A stretch of 64,000 nucleotides of DNA from Lithospermum erythrorhizon (GCA_019722365.1 JADFUC010001267.1:1-64000); one strand, 5' to 3'. Shown: positions 1 through 14,275, counted from the first letter of the stretch. Program-made: numbers and translations. Notes: a model not told the origin generated them from the letters alone.

Positions 1-200
1 ATCAGTATGCTTCGTTCAGTTGCATATTGCTATATTACATATGTTGTGAAGTACGGAGTATTTTTCCAAGTACTCTTTTTAATCCCAATGTTCCATTTTG
101 TGTTAAGTTCCCATTTACCAGTATAACTACTCTGAATGACATAAACAATCCTTAAATTTTGATAGAAGTCAAAGACTTAATTACCGAAATTTTAATTGGT
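1..200. other. AT-rich intergenic sequence
   Basis: No coding frame, repeat or RNA gene is visible. The sequence is AT-rich and runs up to the left end of the CACTA-like element that begins near 205. Confidence 0.5.
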
Positions 201-202
201 AT

Positions 203-3200
203 CTACTACTAGAAAACATGGTAAATGTGTGTCCCGTTTGACATTATACCCGACACCTGACAATTGGCGTCGGTATGGTGTCGAAAACTCGGCAGCGTTC
301 AGGACCGCTAGAATTCACTCTCGGCACGAGCCGATGCCACTATGTGAAAAACCCACTTGGCCCGTTTGGGCTCGGGCTCCCAGCGTAAACCGATGCTCAA
401 TTGTAATTGTGAATTTATTTTATACGGCCTTCGCCCGACACGATTGTTCTTCAATTTTTCAAACCGGCCTTGAGCCGACATCTATACGTATTCTAAATGT
501 TGGCTTGGGCAATGCAGACCTTATCCGACACGGTGCACCAAAATTAAAAAAAATTGGTTTAACATGACATTCGCAGCAAATTGCATTATTGCATTCAATA
601 CCCAAAAAGCAAGACGAAGACAATATCCAAAAAACATAAACATAAACAATATCCAAAAAACATAAACATAAACAATATCCAAAAAACATAAACATCAAAC
701 AAATAAAATAATAACACAAACAATACCATAAACATCAACGAAAATAATAAAAACGAAATATAACAACATTATTATCAACATAAAAAACGAAATGTAACAA
801 AATTAAACAAAATATTTACCTCAAACAATTTGCCTACAAAATTAAACAATATAAGAGGATTAGTGGACAAAAATAATTAGAAAGACATAAAAATTAACAA
901 AATAATTACCTCAAAAAATTTTCCTACAAAAATCGAACTGACATTAGAAGATTAAAGCTAGACAAAAATAATTAGTAGAAATACACATAAAAAAGTAACA
1001 AAATAATAAGCAGAAATATAACAACATTAATACTCAACACAAAAATGAAATGTAACAAAATTAAACAAAATATTCGTCAAAACAAAATTTTACCAAAATG
1101 GAAACAATATAAGAAAGATTAGTAGACAAAAAAATTAGAAGATAAAAATGTAACAAATTGTGAACGAGGCATAATTTTCGGAAAGAATTGAATTGTATTA
1201 TTAGGGTTTAGAAGTGATTAAGATGTGTTTATATATAGTGGTGAGGAGTTGAATTTAAAATCGGCCGGACCCGGCCGCCGTACCGGCCAGTGAAATATTT
1301 TCGGTACTAAAAACATTTAATTATTTGGGGAATCACGAGAAATTTGAGTCCCGGCGCCAAACCCGGCCTTGATATTTTAAATTTCATAAATAGCGAAACC
1401 GTCTGGCTTGAGCACACGTAGTTATACAACGGTGAAAAAAAATATGATTTGACAACTTACTTATGACGCGATCATAACTGACATTAGAGACATAACCACG
1501 ACATGCAACCTGACTTAGAAAATACGAATACTACATTTGTAAACTTCATAATCTAATTTGCAGCGTTGTATGCGAGGCTTAATACAAACTTATCCAATTA
1601 TTACGCGAAAAACTTGAAAATAAAAATATTGGTTCTAATTGCCTTAAATTGTCGCAAATCACTTAGTATTGTTCGAAATAGCCTTCCTCGATGCGACATC
1701 ATTATCAGGGTAGTCAAACCCAGCGTACTACGAGCATCCCATTTATCGCCCGTGTCGGTTCATCGGTAACAAATTGGAATATCCCCTCTGCTGACTATGT
1801 CGGCGTCGTTCGATGGATCAGCAGTAACGGGAGTTGTTGCTGCTTGAAAGATATATTCGGTATTTAAAGATGGCAGCATCAACATTTTTGCATATGAGTC
1901 AATGGTAGGCTTCTATGATCCTTCATTCGCGACACACCCTTTGTTTATGCTTTCTACTTGTTGAGATGTAGCGAAGATAATTATCTTTGTTGTGCTTGTG
2001 ATGCTAGGATAAAGGGTCATCTTTGAGGCTCGCTTTTTGTGTTTGATTTGAACCATTCGTTCTGGGATTATCTGCATCCACTATTTGGTGTCAAACGATA
2101 ACATTTGGAAAGAGTACAACTTTATCACGTATGTAGTGGTACTACGATTCCCAGATCCTCTTATGACCCCCATAATAATCAGAGATGGAGCATCATCATT
2201 ACGTAGAACCTTTGACACGAACTCATTATTGCTTAAAGTGCTTTCTTTTATTACGATATTACCTTTAATGTCAAGTAGTACCCATTGGCGTAATAGCCTT
2301 GTAACTTTTAATTTGATGCTTGGACCCTTTGCAGGCATCTGCGAGATTGTGCAAGTGTCTCCATATTATTCCGTGTTATATAATGAAACCATTCCATGAA
2401 ATTTAGACCCTAAATAAATGATTTATTTGTATAATGAATGAGGTAGAAACTTCTTTCAAAGAAAATCATGGTACATCATAGAGTATATAAGATATTTGTT
2501 TAGTTAACTATTTTAATTATATAAAATTCATTTATTTCGATATATACTCAGCGAAGGTATTCACATGCCGAGTGTTGCCACAGAATATCATATGGCGATC
2601 TTTGCGTTTGTTCAAAGTCATAAATGTTGATGTTTCACTTGAAGCGTGCTCGCCCTGGAGTAGCGAAACAACGACAAAATAGTTGCGTCTTCCGGTTCAT
2701 TTGGTAAATAGGTACTTCCACGATTTAAGTCGGTTTCAATCCTTCCCTCGAAATTTTGAGCGAGTTCGAAACCTCTTTGACGAATGCGCCTCGCATGTTG
2801 AATCCTTGACACGTGCCTTTAAATGCTTTACCGTTTCTTGATCCCAAAGAATCTACAAAGATTTAGAAGGTTAGTTAAATAATTAAATAAGATAAACCCG
2901 TTATTGAACATATATTAATAGTCAAATACTCCACGACTCAAGCAGATTACATCCATCTATATTATGCAGGGTTCAAGATTCAATAACTTAAATGCGAGAA
3001 GAATATTTGGTAGGTGCTCCGTAAGCATCAAGAATCTTTGGTGGAATATTGTCTCATCTTGCAAATTATCTCAAAAGCGATAATGCGTCCGAGAACCTCA
3101 CTTGCGTTCCATATTAAGAGTTGTTCTTTGATAATAGGTAGAAAGAAATAACACCGTACGTTGTAGGTTTCCACGTATCGTCAGGCAGAGACATGAAGTG

Positions 3201-5700
3201 CTCCCCGGAAATGATTTTGAACAATAATATGCACATCATTGACTTTTCGATCCCATTTGAAATTTACATTTTGACATATTTGAAAATGTTTGGAAGGCGT
3301 ATCCGTCGGGTAATTTGAGCGTGCTAGCAGCTCCTCCTGCGAACTTCTTTTCACATTGTGTTGTGGTTGGGTATACAAAGCTTTTGGTTTATTTCTTACT
3401 CATGAATCACCATTGCATATGCAGGTTAGGGTCGTGAACAATGATCAGGTGGCCGCATCCGTTTATTGCCAAATGCTTCCGTTTTTACGGAACATCCCGC
3501 TACGGTGTGTAATCCGTTACCGCATTTGTTAGCCTGCGTATGCTTAAAGTCGATGTTGTGTCGATTTTTATGTACACAGTAACTCGAATCCCGGAAAATA
3601 CTCCTCTTTTCGATTGTGCTTAACATTATACCAGGGCTCTGTGTTCCGCATTTTTGCCACTGGCGAGCACATGAGGATCAATAAAGATCTTAGCGATTAT
3701 ATACCTCGGCTCCATTAAGAAATTAAGCTCTTGTTGCTTGCGTCAGACAAGTTCGTCCTCTGAGAAACTCATTTCTTTGCATCCTGAACCGATGTCCTAT
3801 AGGAAGAAAAGGACGGTGGCAATCAAACCATGAAAATTTGCGACCCTGCAAGTAATTCTAAAAGCTTTGGTATGCTCCATCCGATGCAGACCGAAGCTAA
3901 TGCCGTGTGTGCTCTGACGGATAACATGTCATATGCATGAAAATCGCTATTCGTCTAGCGTCAGAAAAACGGCAACCCGCATGTTGAAATTTTGCTCCTA
4001 TCACGCATGGATGTCTCGGCGGTATGCCTTGACTCGCTGACTGCGTGACGAGGTGGGAGAAAAACATCTATATCTACTCGGATTTTTAGGTCCGGGTATA
4101 ATCGAGGATAAGAACGAGATATGGCTCCTTACGTACGCTTGATCCGGTGGTAAATTGTACACACAGATAATAAGCATGCTTGAGGAATATGGCGTCGAAC
4201 TTACCAAAAATTTGCCAAACCATTAAGAACACGAGCAGTACCAGCGTTTCAGCTCTTTTTGCTGAAAAATCTGGATATGTTGCATCAAAATGTTTCTCTG
4301 ACTGCTCCGTCCACGGTGATCTATTCCGCCCGTAAATGCATGCGGGTCACGGTGCCATGTCGTATCTCGGTATGTCAACTTGACATATACAATGCGTTGT
4401 AGCGAAAGGGCTAATGGCGTATATGTCAAAGCCTTACGCAATCGGCTTCCGTTGTTTCTGCTCCCATGCTGCCTAAAATTTAACTCTACAAAACCCGACA
4501 ACGCTTCCAAGCTATTCGTCCTCTTTGTAAAAACCATAGCACAATTATTCACACAAACGCACTTAATTTTTTGTTTTAGGCAAGAACAAAAGGATTTCAG
4601 CAGTTTTTTACGCCTAAATAGAAATCATTCGGAATGTTCTCTCCCTTATTAGGACAGCACCGCTTGATTAAAGAAATCCATCTTTGAAAATATTGTTGTG
4701 ATATCTGCGACTCAGACTTTAGACTAACCAACTGTGTTGTCATTGATAACTTAGTAAATTCGGTCTGACCGTCCATGCTTAATTTGGTTCACAGCCCATT
4801 CAGTCATGTGGGATCTCATTTGTGGTATTTGGATCTTCTCAATCCTTGCGGGTTCTTGAATCTTGACCTCCCCGGCAGCGTGAAGTTTAAACCATCTTCA
4901 ACCATATGCATATATTGGTTCCCTTTAAATCCAACATTAGAATATGTTTACGCTCATGCGTAAACATTGTGAGGAACATGACGCTCTTGTAGTGAGCCTC
5001 CCTAGATGTACTATCTTTCCGCAAGCCATTAGACATCAAATAAAATTACTTGACTAATGTCATACACTTTGCCGTTTACGTACTGCCTCCTACGGACATC
5101 TTTATCATTCTACACAATCTATGGCGTGATTTTACGCAACCTGCGAAAACTCTACTAAATAGCAGCAGATGATATAAAGTTCACATAGTCATCTAGACAT
5201 ATGATTATGACATCCAAAACGATCTTCCGACATTTTTCTAAATACATTGAAATTAAACTTGAATTTACATACCAAATTAAACATACTAGTCAATTAAGCA
5301 TACACTAGTCAATTAAACATATATTTAAATTAAACTAAAATTAAACATCTTTAGTCGATTAAACATTATATAAAATAATAATAAAAACAACATACCTAAA
5401 TTATAAATTGGTGAAAGAAAATCGACAAAGTTAAGATAGGTTTAGGATTCAATTGGTCAAAGTACTAAATATATTTAAGAGTGGGGTTTGTATAAGAAGT
5501 ATTATTTTATTGGAAGTAGAGGAAGTGTTTAATGATTGAAAATCAAAATTAATATTGTTGAATCTAATTATTCAACATATAACAAATATAGTTATCGAAA
5601 ATTAGTTATAAGTTAAGTAGTATTTATATTATAAGTTTAAAAATACAATAAAATATTAGCGTCGATAATACTGGTAAATATACTACATACGAAGTCGAGT
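203..5700. mobile_element. CACTA-like (En/Spm) DNA transposon, decayed, copy A
   Basis: The left border contains CTACTACTAGAAAA (about 203-216), close to the CACTACAAGAAAA ends of plant CACTA elements. It is followed by about 350 bp of GC-rich subterminal sequence with repeated CCGACAC/GGCGTCGG-type motifs, then a very AT-rich stretch (600-1200) with tandem AATATCCAAAAAACATAAACAT units. Around 1260-1380 the GC-rich motifs recur (CGGCCGG, CCCGGCGCC). From about 2050 to 5200 the minus strand keeps short coding-like fragments but no intact transposase. A minus-strand fragment near 2060-2160 matches in layout a fragment near 59980-60060 in a second element of the same kind. The right end is not sharply seen; 5700 is an estimate. 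CACTA is inferred from end motif and subterminal repeats, not from a readable transposase. Confidence 0.5.
616..705. repeat. short tandem repeat, AT-rich
   Basis: Three consecutive units of about 29 bp built on AATATCCAAAAAACATAAACAT are directly visible. A related AT-rich array built on AATATCCAAAAAAACATAT lies at 58595-58640 in the other CACTA-like element, which supports common origin of the two elements. Confidence 0.75.
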
Positions 5701-6330
5701 TATAGTCCATTCAGCGTCGTGGCTTGATGTTTTTAAATATGTTTTATTTTATTATTTATTAATATATCTAATGATTATTAGTCATAATACTTTATTATAT
5801 TACTTAAAAGTAATTAACAAACTCTAAAATCAACTGTTTTTTAATGGAAACTGAGCTTCGACAATAGCATGCAGGCACCTCACAACCACTAGCAGAAGCC
5901 TTGAGGCCAGAGCACGAGCCATGCCCAAATGCACCAAGTACCCCGTAAAATTGATATTTTATTTGAATCTAATTATTCAACATATATAACAAATATAGTT
6001 TATCCAAAAGTATAGTTATAAGTTAAGTAGTATTTATATTATAAAGTTTAAAATATAATAAAATAATGCGTCGATAATACTCGTCTGATATACAAAGAGT
6101 CGAGGTTATAGTCCATTCAGCGATCATGTAGTAATGTTTTTTAAATATTTTTATTATAATATTTATTAATATATCTAATGGTATTAGTCATAACACTTTG
6201 TTTTATTACTTAAAAAGTAATTAACAAACTCGAAATCAATTTTTTTTTTTAATTATTGACATATAACAAATATAGTTTTGAAAATTAGTTATAAGTTAAG
6301 TAGTATTTATATTATAAGTTTAAAATATCC
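5558..6330. repeat. direct duplication of an AT-rich block, plus a partial third copy
   Basis: The block starting TTGAATCTAATTATTCAACAT at 5558 recurs at 5963 (offset 405 bp), and both copies continue through GCGTCGATAATACT and GTCCATTCAGCG for about 280 bp. A third, shorter copy starts near 6251 and ends near 6330. About 110 bp of unrelated sequence (5830-5950) separates copies one and two. The copies differ by many small indels, so the duplication is not recent or the sequence is imperfect. Confidence 0.8.
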
Positions 6331-6369
6331 GTAAACATAATAACAAAAATATCCAGTACACACACATCT

Positions 6370-7540
6370 AAAAGTGACTAGGGGTTTTGGGTGGGGCCCT
6401 AACTGGAGGTAGGTGGGGCATTTGGAGGGTCATTTGAGGGGGTGGAGGGGGTCTGAGGTGGGGAACTTTCTTCTTCGTATTAGAATGGATAGAGTACGTG
6501 GAGTGCATGAAATTTCTTCCTCTCGGTCGGGATACAAGGTTGGCCAGGTCATTGATCACGATATGGTACCAGGGGTCTAGGTGGGGGTTGGCCATGCGAA
6601 ACCGGCGCCAGTCCTATGACTAGATCGCCTCCCATAAAAGCTTGGAGCGTGCAGGCAAACTAGGCCACTGGGACGAGGCGTCTAACTAACTACTAACGTC
6701 TGCGACTCTGTGACACTTTGTTCCTGCCACCGATGGCTACCTTTACCTCTCACCATGACCTGTTCCTCTCCTCCGACTCCAACAACCTCGCCTGTCACTC
6801 CACAGTGGCGCGGCGAAGGCGTTACTTCCGATGGACAGCGTCCATGGCATCTGGTGATGAGTATAACGGCTCGAGCATCCGGCCGTTCAGCAACCACGCC
6901 TTGATAGCTAAGTGCATCCTGGCGTCTTGTCCCACGGAACAAGACATTGTACTCATCCTACAGAATTTATAGAAACATAAGAATAAAATATAACTTACTT
7001 AAGTTATAGATTACAAATTAAATTTAACGTGCCAAAGAATTGAAACTTACATAAGCTTCTTTGAAGTCTCGGGTTGTAGAATTCCCAATCGGTTACGTAT
7101 AGCCTGTCATTCTTCTTGTTAAGAAGTCACGCATATTCGGCTGACTTCCCGATCACTATAAATAAAACAAAATTCAAATACACCAATAACGCTTCAAAAA
7201 AATATTCAAATCTAATGATAACAAATCCCGGCACCTCTTTATGTATAACAAGGAATGTGTTCACGGGGATCCTGCAGTGTTAGGCAGCGGGGAGTCGCTA
7301 TGATTTTGTAATAAACTCTTTGGGCTTTCCATTTCTCTTTATCGGCATTCTCTCAGCGGATGGAATGCAGGATCGATTGAGACACGGCGTCCCCAGGAGC
7401 AGCAGCGACATTCATCTACACCATGCATCTCCATTATTTGTCTTCTTCCCCGCACATCGGCGGAGTTCGCCCTTTTACTTTGACAAGCCCTCGAAAGAGC
7501 TTCGAGCATATGAAGTGCTCACTTAACTTTATTTCATATT
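6370..7540. other. unassigned GC-rich relic, probably transposon-derived
   Basis: This stretch has higher GC than its surroundings. It contains a G-rich tract on the plus strand (6380-6460), which would read as a proline-rich peptide on the minus strand, and a further GC-rich segment at 6690-6950 that is open in several frames. Around 7080-7150 the minus strand shows a coding-like fragment (KNDRLYVTDWEFYNP). I recognise no family. The lack of any long intact frame and the transposon context suggest a decayed element rather than a host gene. Confidence 0.35.
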
Positions 7541-7626
7541 CCAGTCTGATAATACAAAAATTAAGTTAGTAAATTCACATTCGATAAACACAAAACTTTT
7601 TATAATACTTACTTGTGCCCATATAG

Positions 7627-8200
7627 GCATTTGGAAATCAATGAAATTGATTCGCTTTTATTAACATTCGACAATTGTGTACAGTAAATTTAGGGTTGGT
7701 TAAATGTGATTCTTGGAACTTAGTGTTCAGCAGAATGTTCTCAATTGGGATTAAACTAGAACATGGGTGAGGGGTTCGTTGTAATCAACGAATGTTACTC
7801 AATTAGGTTTTTACGTTGATAATGCTTAGAAATATAAATTAAGGATGAGACACTGTTAATTAATTAGTCGATTGAATTAATTCGATAGTTAGTTGAGCTT
7901 GTTAGTAACTTGTTGATTCTATTAACAACTTGTTAGTGTTTGATTTTATAGCGGTTTGGTGGCTTATTAGATTGAAATTTCAATTAAAATTTATTCCGGT
8001 TTGAACTTTGGTTTGGCCCGTATATAAAAGCGAGCTTATTGGGTTTTCATCACTTAAGTTTTATGGAAAATGAAAAAACAAAGCCTAGCCTCACTCCTTT
8101 TTAGCATATTGAAAAGAATTGAAAAATTCTTCTGTTTTCGTCCATTAATCATGTTACAGCGAGCAAAATGCCAAGTTGACCTCTCTACGGTGTGGTTATT
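7627..8200 (+). repeat. 5' LTR of the Copia element (recognisable part)
   Basis: This segment aligns by eye with 14289-15040: shared blocks include ATTCGACAATTGTGTA, GGTTGGTTAAATGTGATTCTT, TGTAATCAACGAAT, GAATTAATTCGATAG and TTGTTAGTGTTTGATTTTA, ending around TTGACCTCT. A promoter-like TATATAAAAG lies at 8021-8030. Similarity seems to resume near 8690 (GTGTTCAATAATGATATTG), so the LTR may be longer and interrupted by unrelated sequence. Confidence 0.7.
8021..8030 (+). promoter_or_regulatory. TATA box of the Copia LTR
   Basis: TATATAAAAG sits inside the 5' LTR; the equivalent place in the second LTR reads CATATATAAGCAAAC near 14852. Its position before the GGGTTTTCATCA block in both LTRs fits the U3/R border of an LTR promoter. 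Confidence 0.45.
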
Positions 8201-10814
8201 GAGTGACTTAAGACTTTCTCAAGTTTGAATATTTTATTTAATTTTAGTTATTGTGTTGACATAGTTGTTAGTTAATTTTGATTTATTTAAAAGTTTATAT
8301 ATTCAATTGATGAATATACTCCATGTAAAAGAAAAAAAATAAACCCGTTTATGTTTTAATTATTTTGATCCTTGTTTCAATGTATTGATTTGATGATTTG
8401 GGGACATTTAATTCTTTCATGAATTGAAAAGGGATTAAAAATTGATTAATTGCATTTTTAATTTGAGGTAAGATCATTTTTCGATTTTACGGTGAGGTTT
8501 AGAAATTTCATAAAATTACGAAATTAAATCTGTATATTTTTTGACCATTTGTGATTCATGGCGGTTTTTTTCAGAATTTTTTTGAATTTTTAAGTACTCC
8601 AAAAATTCATTTTAATTTCTACAGATTATTTTGGGTTTAATCGAAAGAAACTTTGAAACATTTTTGATAAAATTCTGCTTGAGCGTGTTCAATAATGATA
8701 TTGTTGATGTTCAAAGGAAAAATCTGAAATTTTTGAATTTTTAGGACCTCGAATCGTTTTTACAAAAGTTGTAGTGTCTGGAAAAGCGGCGAAATGAATT
8801 ACCAAAATCGGTCGCCGAACTTGAACGCTCCCGGCGTGTCGGTGCGAATTTCACGTTCGTGCCTGGAAGGCGTGTCGTCGTGGGTGGCCGGAGGCCGGCG
8901 GTTTTGGTAGTTGAAGTTAGAGTAAGTCGTTTAGAAACCACTAATGTATTTTATGTAATTATTTTTGGTTTTAAAATTTATTGGTAATTAATAATTTCGG
9001 TTTTTAAATGTTAAATCATAAATTTTGTCATTAAGATGATTGAATATATATCTTGAATGGCATTAAATTTATATTTCCTTTCATAATTATTTTTCGTTAA
9101 TTGATAATTTTTGAAAATATGTTTCATATAGTGACTTAAATTTTGATTTTGGGTTAATTGCTTGTAAGTAATTATTCCATGATTTAAGTGGCTGATAATT
9201 ATTGTAATAATTATCATTAATCATGTGGGAATATATTTAAATTTAAAATTTACATTAATTGATAATTAATTGTAAATATAATGGGTAATTAATTAGTCAA
9301 TTATGAACACATTTAATCTCATTTCATTTAATATATATGACATTAAGTGCATTTATTTGTTTTAATGTTTTGCCCATATATATTGTTATGGAATGGAAAG
9401 GAGTATTTAGATATGACCCAGTTTAATTTATTTATTTACGGTCTGCGTACCGGGAAATATTGTAAACGACCTGCTGAGTCGTATTTCTTTTATTGTTGTA
9501 TTCTTTTACCCATGACTGCGATGTTGTCTAAAGAGATTGAGTTGAGTAGTAGTATGTCTTCTTTGTGGTGGCGTGAAGATAGCATTTCAGCAAGGCGGCG
9601 CGGAGAACTTGCTTAAAGTTTCAATTTGAAGAATACAAGACTTAGCATAAAAAGTCTTTGTAATAGGACTTATGTTTAAGCATTTCACTTGTTAAGTGAT
9701 ATAATAGGTCTAAGAGTCCATATTTATATCTGCAAATGTGTGTTATTTATTTACTTTTCATGTTGTGCATGTTCAGCGAATATGTGCTTTATCTATGCAT
9801 GGTTAAATAAAAGTCGGTATAGTGAACTGATACTTGTACATTTTGGTAAGGATTTGTCTGAGGTTTTATATTTACAATTCATTTGTAAATAAATTGTTTT
9901 GAACTTCTGTTGTTTATTTTTAAGATTTGCATATTTCACATTATGTATACGGCGTATTAAGTTTACCTATTTTTGATAAATTCGTTGAACTTGAAACTAA
10001 ATGCATGACTTTATAATGTGAAATAAAATAGAAGTTAAGGGAGAAATCCGAATGACTTGTTGGAAATAAAGTGTTCTATTGAATTCTTGACCCATTGCAA
10101 TGGGTTGGCAGCATGCTAATAGAGGATAAAACTTTAAAATACCACAAACATTTAAGACTTGATTCAATCATGTTGATCACGTTGCATGAGCTTTTGGTTG
10201 ATGAACAAAAGTAAAACGATATGATAAAATAGTTTGATCACTTTTATAACTTCGATTGAGAAAAACTATTGAATGATCTTGAATGTTGTATCTACGTTCG
10301 AGGACATGTGATGGTGTTGGTGGTTTTCTTTAACATGATGAACATGGTTCATGAATTGTGAGGAAACAAAAACTTATGTGTAACCAAATAAGCAAATTAT
10401 ATTGGTTCTACGTCATATGCGGATAATTGAACTTAGCAACTATAAGTTGAGATTAATGATTCAACTTCATTATTCGAACTTAAGAAGCATAGAAAGGATT
10501 TTTAGTATGAATTGAAGATTTGATTAAATCTCATCTTAAAGAATAATTTTGTCAAATCAATTTTGTAATGTCTTGGAAATTTGTCGATTAATAAAGAGAA
10601 CACTAGTTTTTGACTCATGATTTAATCATGGATATGAGCAAGATATAAAGAAAGTTATCGAGCTCTTGTGGCATGATAGGCGGCTACATTCTGAGCTTTC
10701 TGATTTTAAATCCTCCATGAAGATGGTGGGATTCACAACTATTTTCTTTGCACTTATGAGTAGAAAAAGAATGTCATATTTGACTTACACGTTTTTGTCT
10801 CAATTGATTACGAT

Positions 10815-10890
10815 TAAGGAAATATTGCTTTACTATTTCTTTAAAGGACACCTTGAACAACAGCTTGATTGGAATAATACTTATGGATAG
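10815..10890 (+). pseudogene. gag zinc-knuckle relic of the Copia element
   Basis: The plus strand reads LLYYFFKGHLEQQ, which resembles a retroviral-type CX2C..GH.. zinc knuckle in which the cysteines have been lost. The position, about 2.5 kb upstream of the RT relic, is right for the end of gag in a Copia polyprotein. The match is short and degenerate, so this is an inference. Confidence 0.3.
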
Positions 10891-13299
10891 CTATTTCGAG
10901 GAACTTGGTATAATCTTGAAAAGATAAACTAAGTCAACTCTTACCCAGACTTAGTGGGGAGGTTCGCTAGTCTAAATTAAGTTTTGCCATGTTTACATAC
11001 TGAGTTAATTGACGATTTGAGTCATTAGACTGATAAATCGAGAGTTGATAAAGTATAGGGAAGGACCATATGAATATCAAGTTACAGTCAGAGAAGTATA
11101 AAACGATATAAGTAGTATATCTATCGAAGAATGAGACATCATTCTATTAATATTAAAAGCATTACTTGGTAAGATCGTAATTGAGGAATTGTGTTTATTA
11201 GATTTTAACACAAATGGATGAGATCTTTACCAATTTCATATACCAAGATAATTTCATTAACCTTAGATGTGTCCGTTGGTTGATGATACAAGTAAGAATT
11301 GTGTTTAGCATTAGGTGAAACACAAAGAATGAAATAATTTCACATATTAAGGTTCTTTACACCTACCTTTAAGGTAGAATTTATTTCATGTATTCAAATA
11401 ACCCGAGAGTTGTGTTTGATTTGAAACTTTTCTCATATAGGATAGAAGTTAGTATTATGTACATTGTAGAGACATAATTTAACTTTCAGATCAAAGTTGA
11501 TATTAAATTCATTTTTGTACATAGCCTTGAGGAAGGAAAGGCTGGTATTTATTTCCATCCACTATAGTTTTGTAATTTATTGTATATAGAGTCTTAATTT
11601 ATGAAATACAAATAGTGGAAATAAATATACTGACTTGAATAATTCAAATTAGGTACCAAGTAGGCGATACGAAACCCGATTATTAAGATCCCGCGGTTAT
11701 ATCAGAATTATCCGCTCTTGATGCATTTAAAGCTAAATGCGGAGTATTTTAAATAATGACATGAATAAATAATACTCCAATAAATTGAGTTGAGGTCATT
11801 TAAATGAAATTAGATGTGAATACGTGGGTTGTTTATAAAACTCTATTTTATCTTACGGATGGTGATTCGCATCCGGGTAAAACCAATTCTATTACTTTCT
11901 GGATGGTGAATCATTAGAAGTAATAAATGTATTCTCATTAAATGAGCAATCAGTCATGAATGAGCTTTTAATCATACATTTGGTCGAGAAACCAAGATTA
12001 AACATATTCATTGGTTAAGTATGCTCATGTTTATTTCAAACTTTCTTATTGCTATTCCACAAGTTGTAACATGTGGGTATAAGCAAGTTATCCAAAGAAT
12101 GTTCCTAAGTAATGATCAGCGATGATGGATACTTGACATTGTTGGAACTCATCTCAAGCGAGAATATAAAAGTTTCTATACTACTAGAATCTAAAGTTGT
12201 AAACTTAAGATTGAGTATAATGGAGTTATATTCCTCACTTTGATACTTGATGAAAATCAATAAGAATCAAGAGTGATGAAGAACCTTGAGTTCCTTAAAG
12301 GTTAGTGGGAGCATGACTGCATAAATGAAGTTTATACACTAAATGTTGAAGAAATATTCCTCTGACACTTAAAGGGTATAGTAGTGATTAGATTCTTGTA
12401 CATTTGTGGCTGACTACATATATATGACACATGCTATAATCGATCACATTATATATGTGATCTTGGATGACATTTGCTTGTTAAAATTTAAGATGTCATG
12501 AAGCTCGAAAGTGATTAAAATCTATAATAGAATTTAAATTCTATAAAATAGATGGAATTCTCTTTATTGGCAAAGACAACTTTCTTGCATTTAGAATTAA
12601 TCCAGCTAGTAAGGACCTGCGTGGCCAAAGAAGTGGTTGAAGTCTATTACATAATAATATGATTCACCGTATGCAGCGTCGAGGTCATGCTGTTGTGTAA
12701 AACTATGACGTAAGCGTGATTAGTGGTGGAATTGGCGAAGTTTTACTAAAAAAGGTATTGATTCGAATCGCTTGGTAGTAAGTTTAACGGAGACCGGGAG
12801 TAACTATAGTTACATGGAATGGATCAGTTATTGAGTCACTTCACTTGCTTAACTAATGTGATACGGCATTATGGGCAGGTTGTACCATATGAAGGCTATT
12901 GGCCAAATTTCAATAATAGGATGAGTCTAGTATGCTCGAATGAGTAAACTAAAGGAAACTTGAAGACTCGGTATTACAACGACTGATAAAATACATTTTT
13001 ATTCCAGAAAAATATTTATTAAAATAATATGCATTTAATAAAATTAGAGATTTGTTTTAACACTACTTTGAGTAGTGTTGTAAAACCTACCCGTATAGAA
13101 CCCCGAGGAAGTGGTTGACTTCAATTTAGTCATAGTCGTGCATGACTATGTCATGATAATCTTAGTCATCGATGATTCCTTAGTTGAGAGACGAATTCGA
13201 TGAATGTAAAAGGCGCTTGTAAGTAGTTTTTCGATAAGGATATGATTGTCAACATCCTCTTGCTTTATATCGTGAAATGATCTAAGAAGTCATGCAGAA

Positions 13300-13390
13300 G
13301 CTTAAAGGATCCATGTATGGATTTAAGCATCCATCTCGGAGTTGAGATCGCTTCCCGCGTGATTCAACGAGAGTTTGGTTTTTCCGCGAG
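13300..13390 (+). pseudogene. Copia reverse-transcriptase relic
   Basis: The plus strand reads KLKGSMYGFKHPSRS followed by a stop where Copia elements have a tryptophan, matching the conserved KLxxSxYGLKQASRxW block of the Ty1/copia reverse transcriptase. Downstream, after a frameshift, an EFGF-type block follows (REFGF). The stretch lies 0.9 kb before the polypurine tract, as expected for RT preceding RNase H. Stops and indels make it non-functional. Confidence 0.6.
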
Positions 13391-14275
13391 ATTAATGAAG
13401 GAGCTGACATTGGCAAAGTTCGGTGGGGCTAGTTCGTTCACTTTTCTGCGGAATAAGTTAAGTAATTGATTAAAACAAAAGTTCCTTTGTGTTTTAATGC
13501 GATTATTCAACAAACTTCATGAATCGCGTGGTACATTCGTATAGTTATCGATTATTTATTTCGCGGACGTTGAAATGCCCCTATGATTTATGTATTGTAT
13601 CCTCGATGGGTGAAAAGTTAAATCCACAGGTTAGTGTATATTTTTCTGAAGGCAACATGAATTGTTGATTACGCTCTTGAAGCCTAGAAACATAGGATAG
13701 CGAGGCCTTGAGTCGGATGGCGTGGTTTGGGCGACAGCGTTATATGAGGCTAACATGGTGTTTGATTGATGATCAAAATTGATCCGCGTTAGCACTGCGG
13801 GACTAGATCGATACCGTGGGCTACGGTCCTGTAGTGAGGCTGAGGTACTTCATGACCCGAAGCGATTCATAGAAGATAATATATATGTGTCTGTGATATT
13901 TGTTTAAATTTAGGTCGACAATTCTTAGACTTCTGATATATAACTATACGTGTTATATGAGCTATGTACTTTGATATTGACAACGTCCTTAGGCGGGGAT
14001 TAATCACACCTCTCAGCACTTGTGATCCATAGCAGTGAGTATAGCGATAGATGTTGATATATTGGGAGAGAGATTTATCCGTCCTTGATATAAGGAAGAT
14101 ACCGAGGCCTCTCATTGCGGTTAGTGCTTGATTGGTTTATGGGACGCCATAGGGTGCTTATTAGTTCATACTCGAGTAAAAGTTGTGGGTGTTCAGCCCA
14201 GCGAAAAACACTTTATAGTTTAGCCCTCACGACTAGAGATCGTAGCGATAAAGGAATTGTAGGTAATGCGTCCAA

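Noticed and set aside
616..710. Regular short repeats considered as a CRISPR array
   Set aside because: The units are contiguous AT-rich tandem repeats without unique spacers, in a plant nuclear context.
2081..2399. Overlapping open frames on both strands in copy A of the CACTA-like element
   Set aside because: Both are short, lack a domain, and lie in a decayed transposon; only the resemblance of this area to 59980-60060 was kept as evidence for element relatedness.
6682..6972. Three overlapping open frames on both strands in GC-rich DNA
   Set aside because: Simultaneous openness on both strands and proline/arginine-rich composition point to low stop density from GC content, not to a gene.
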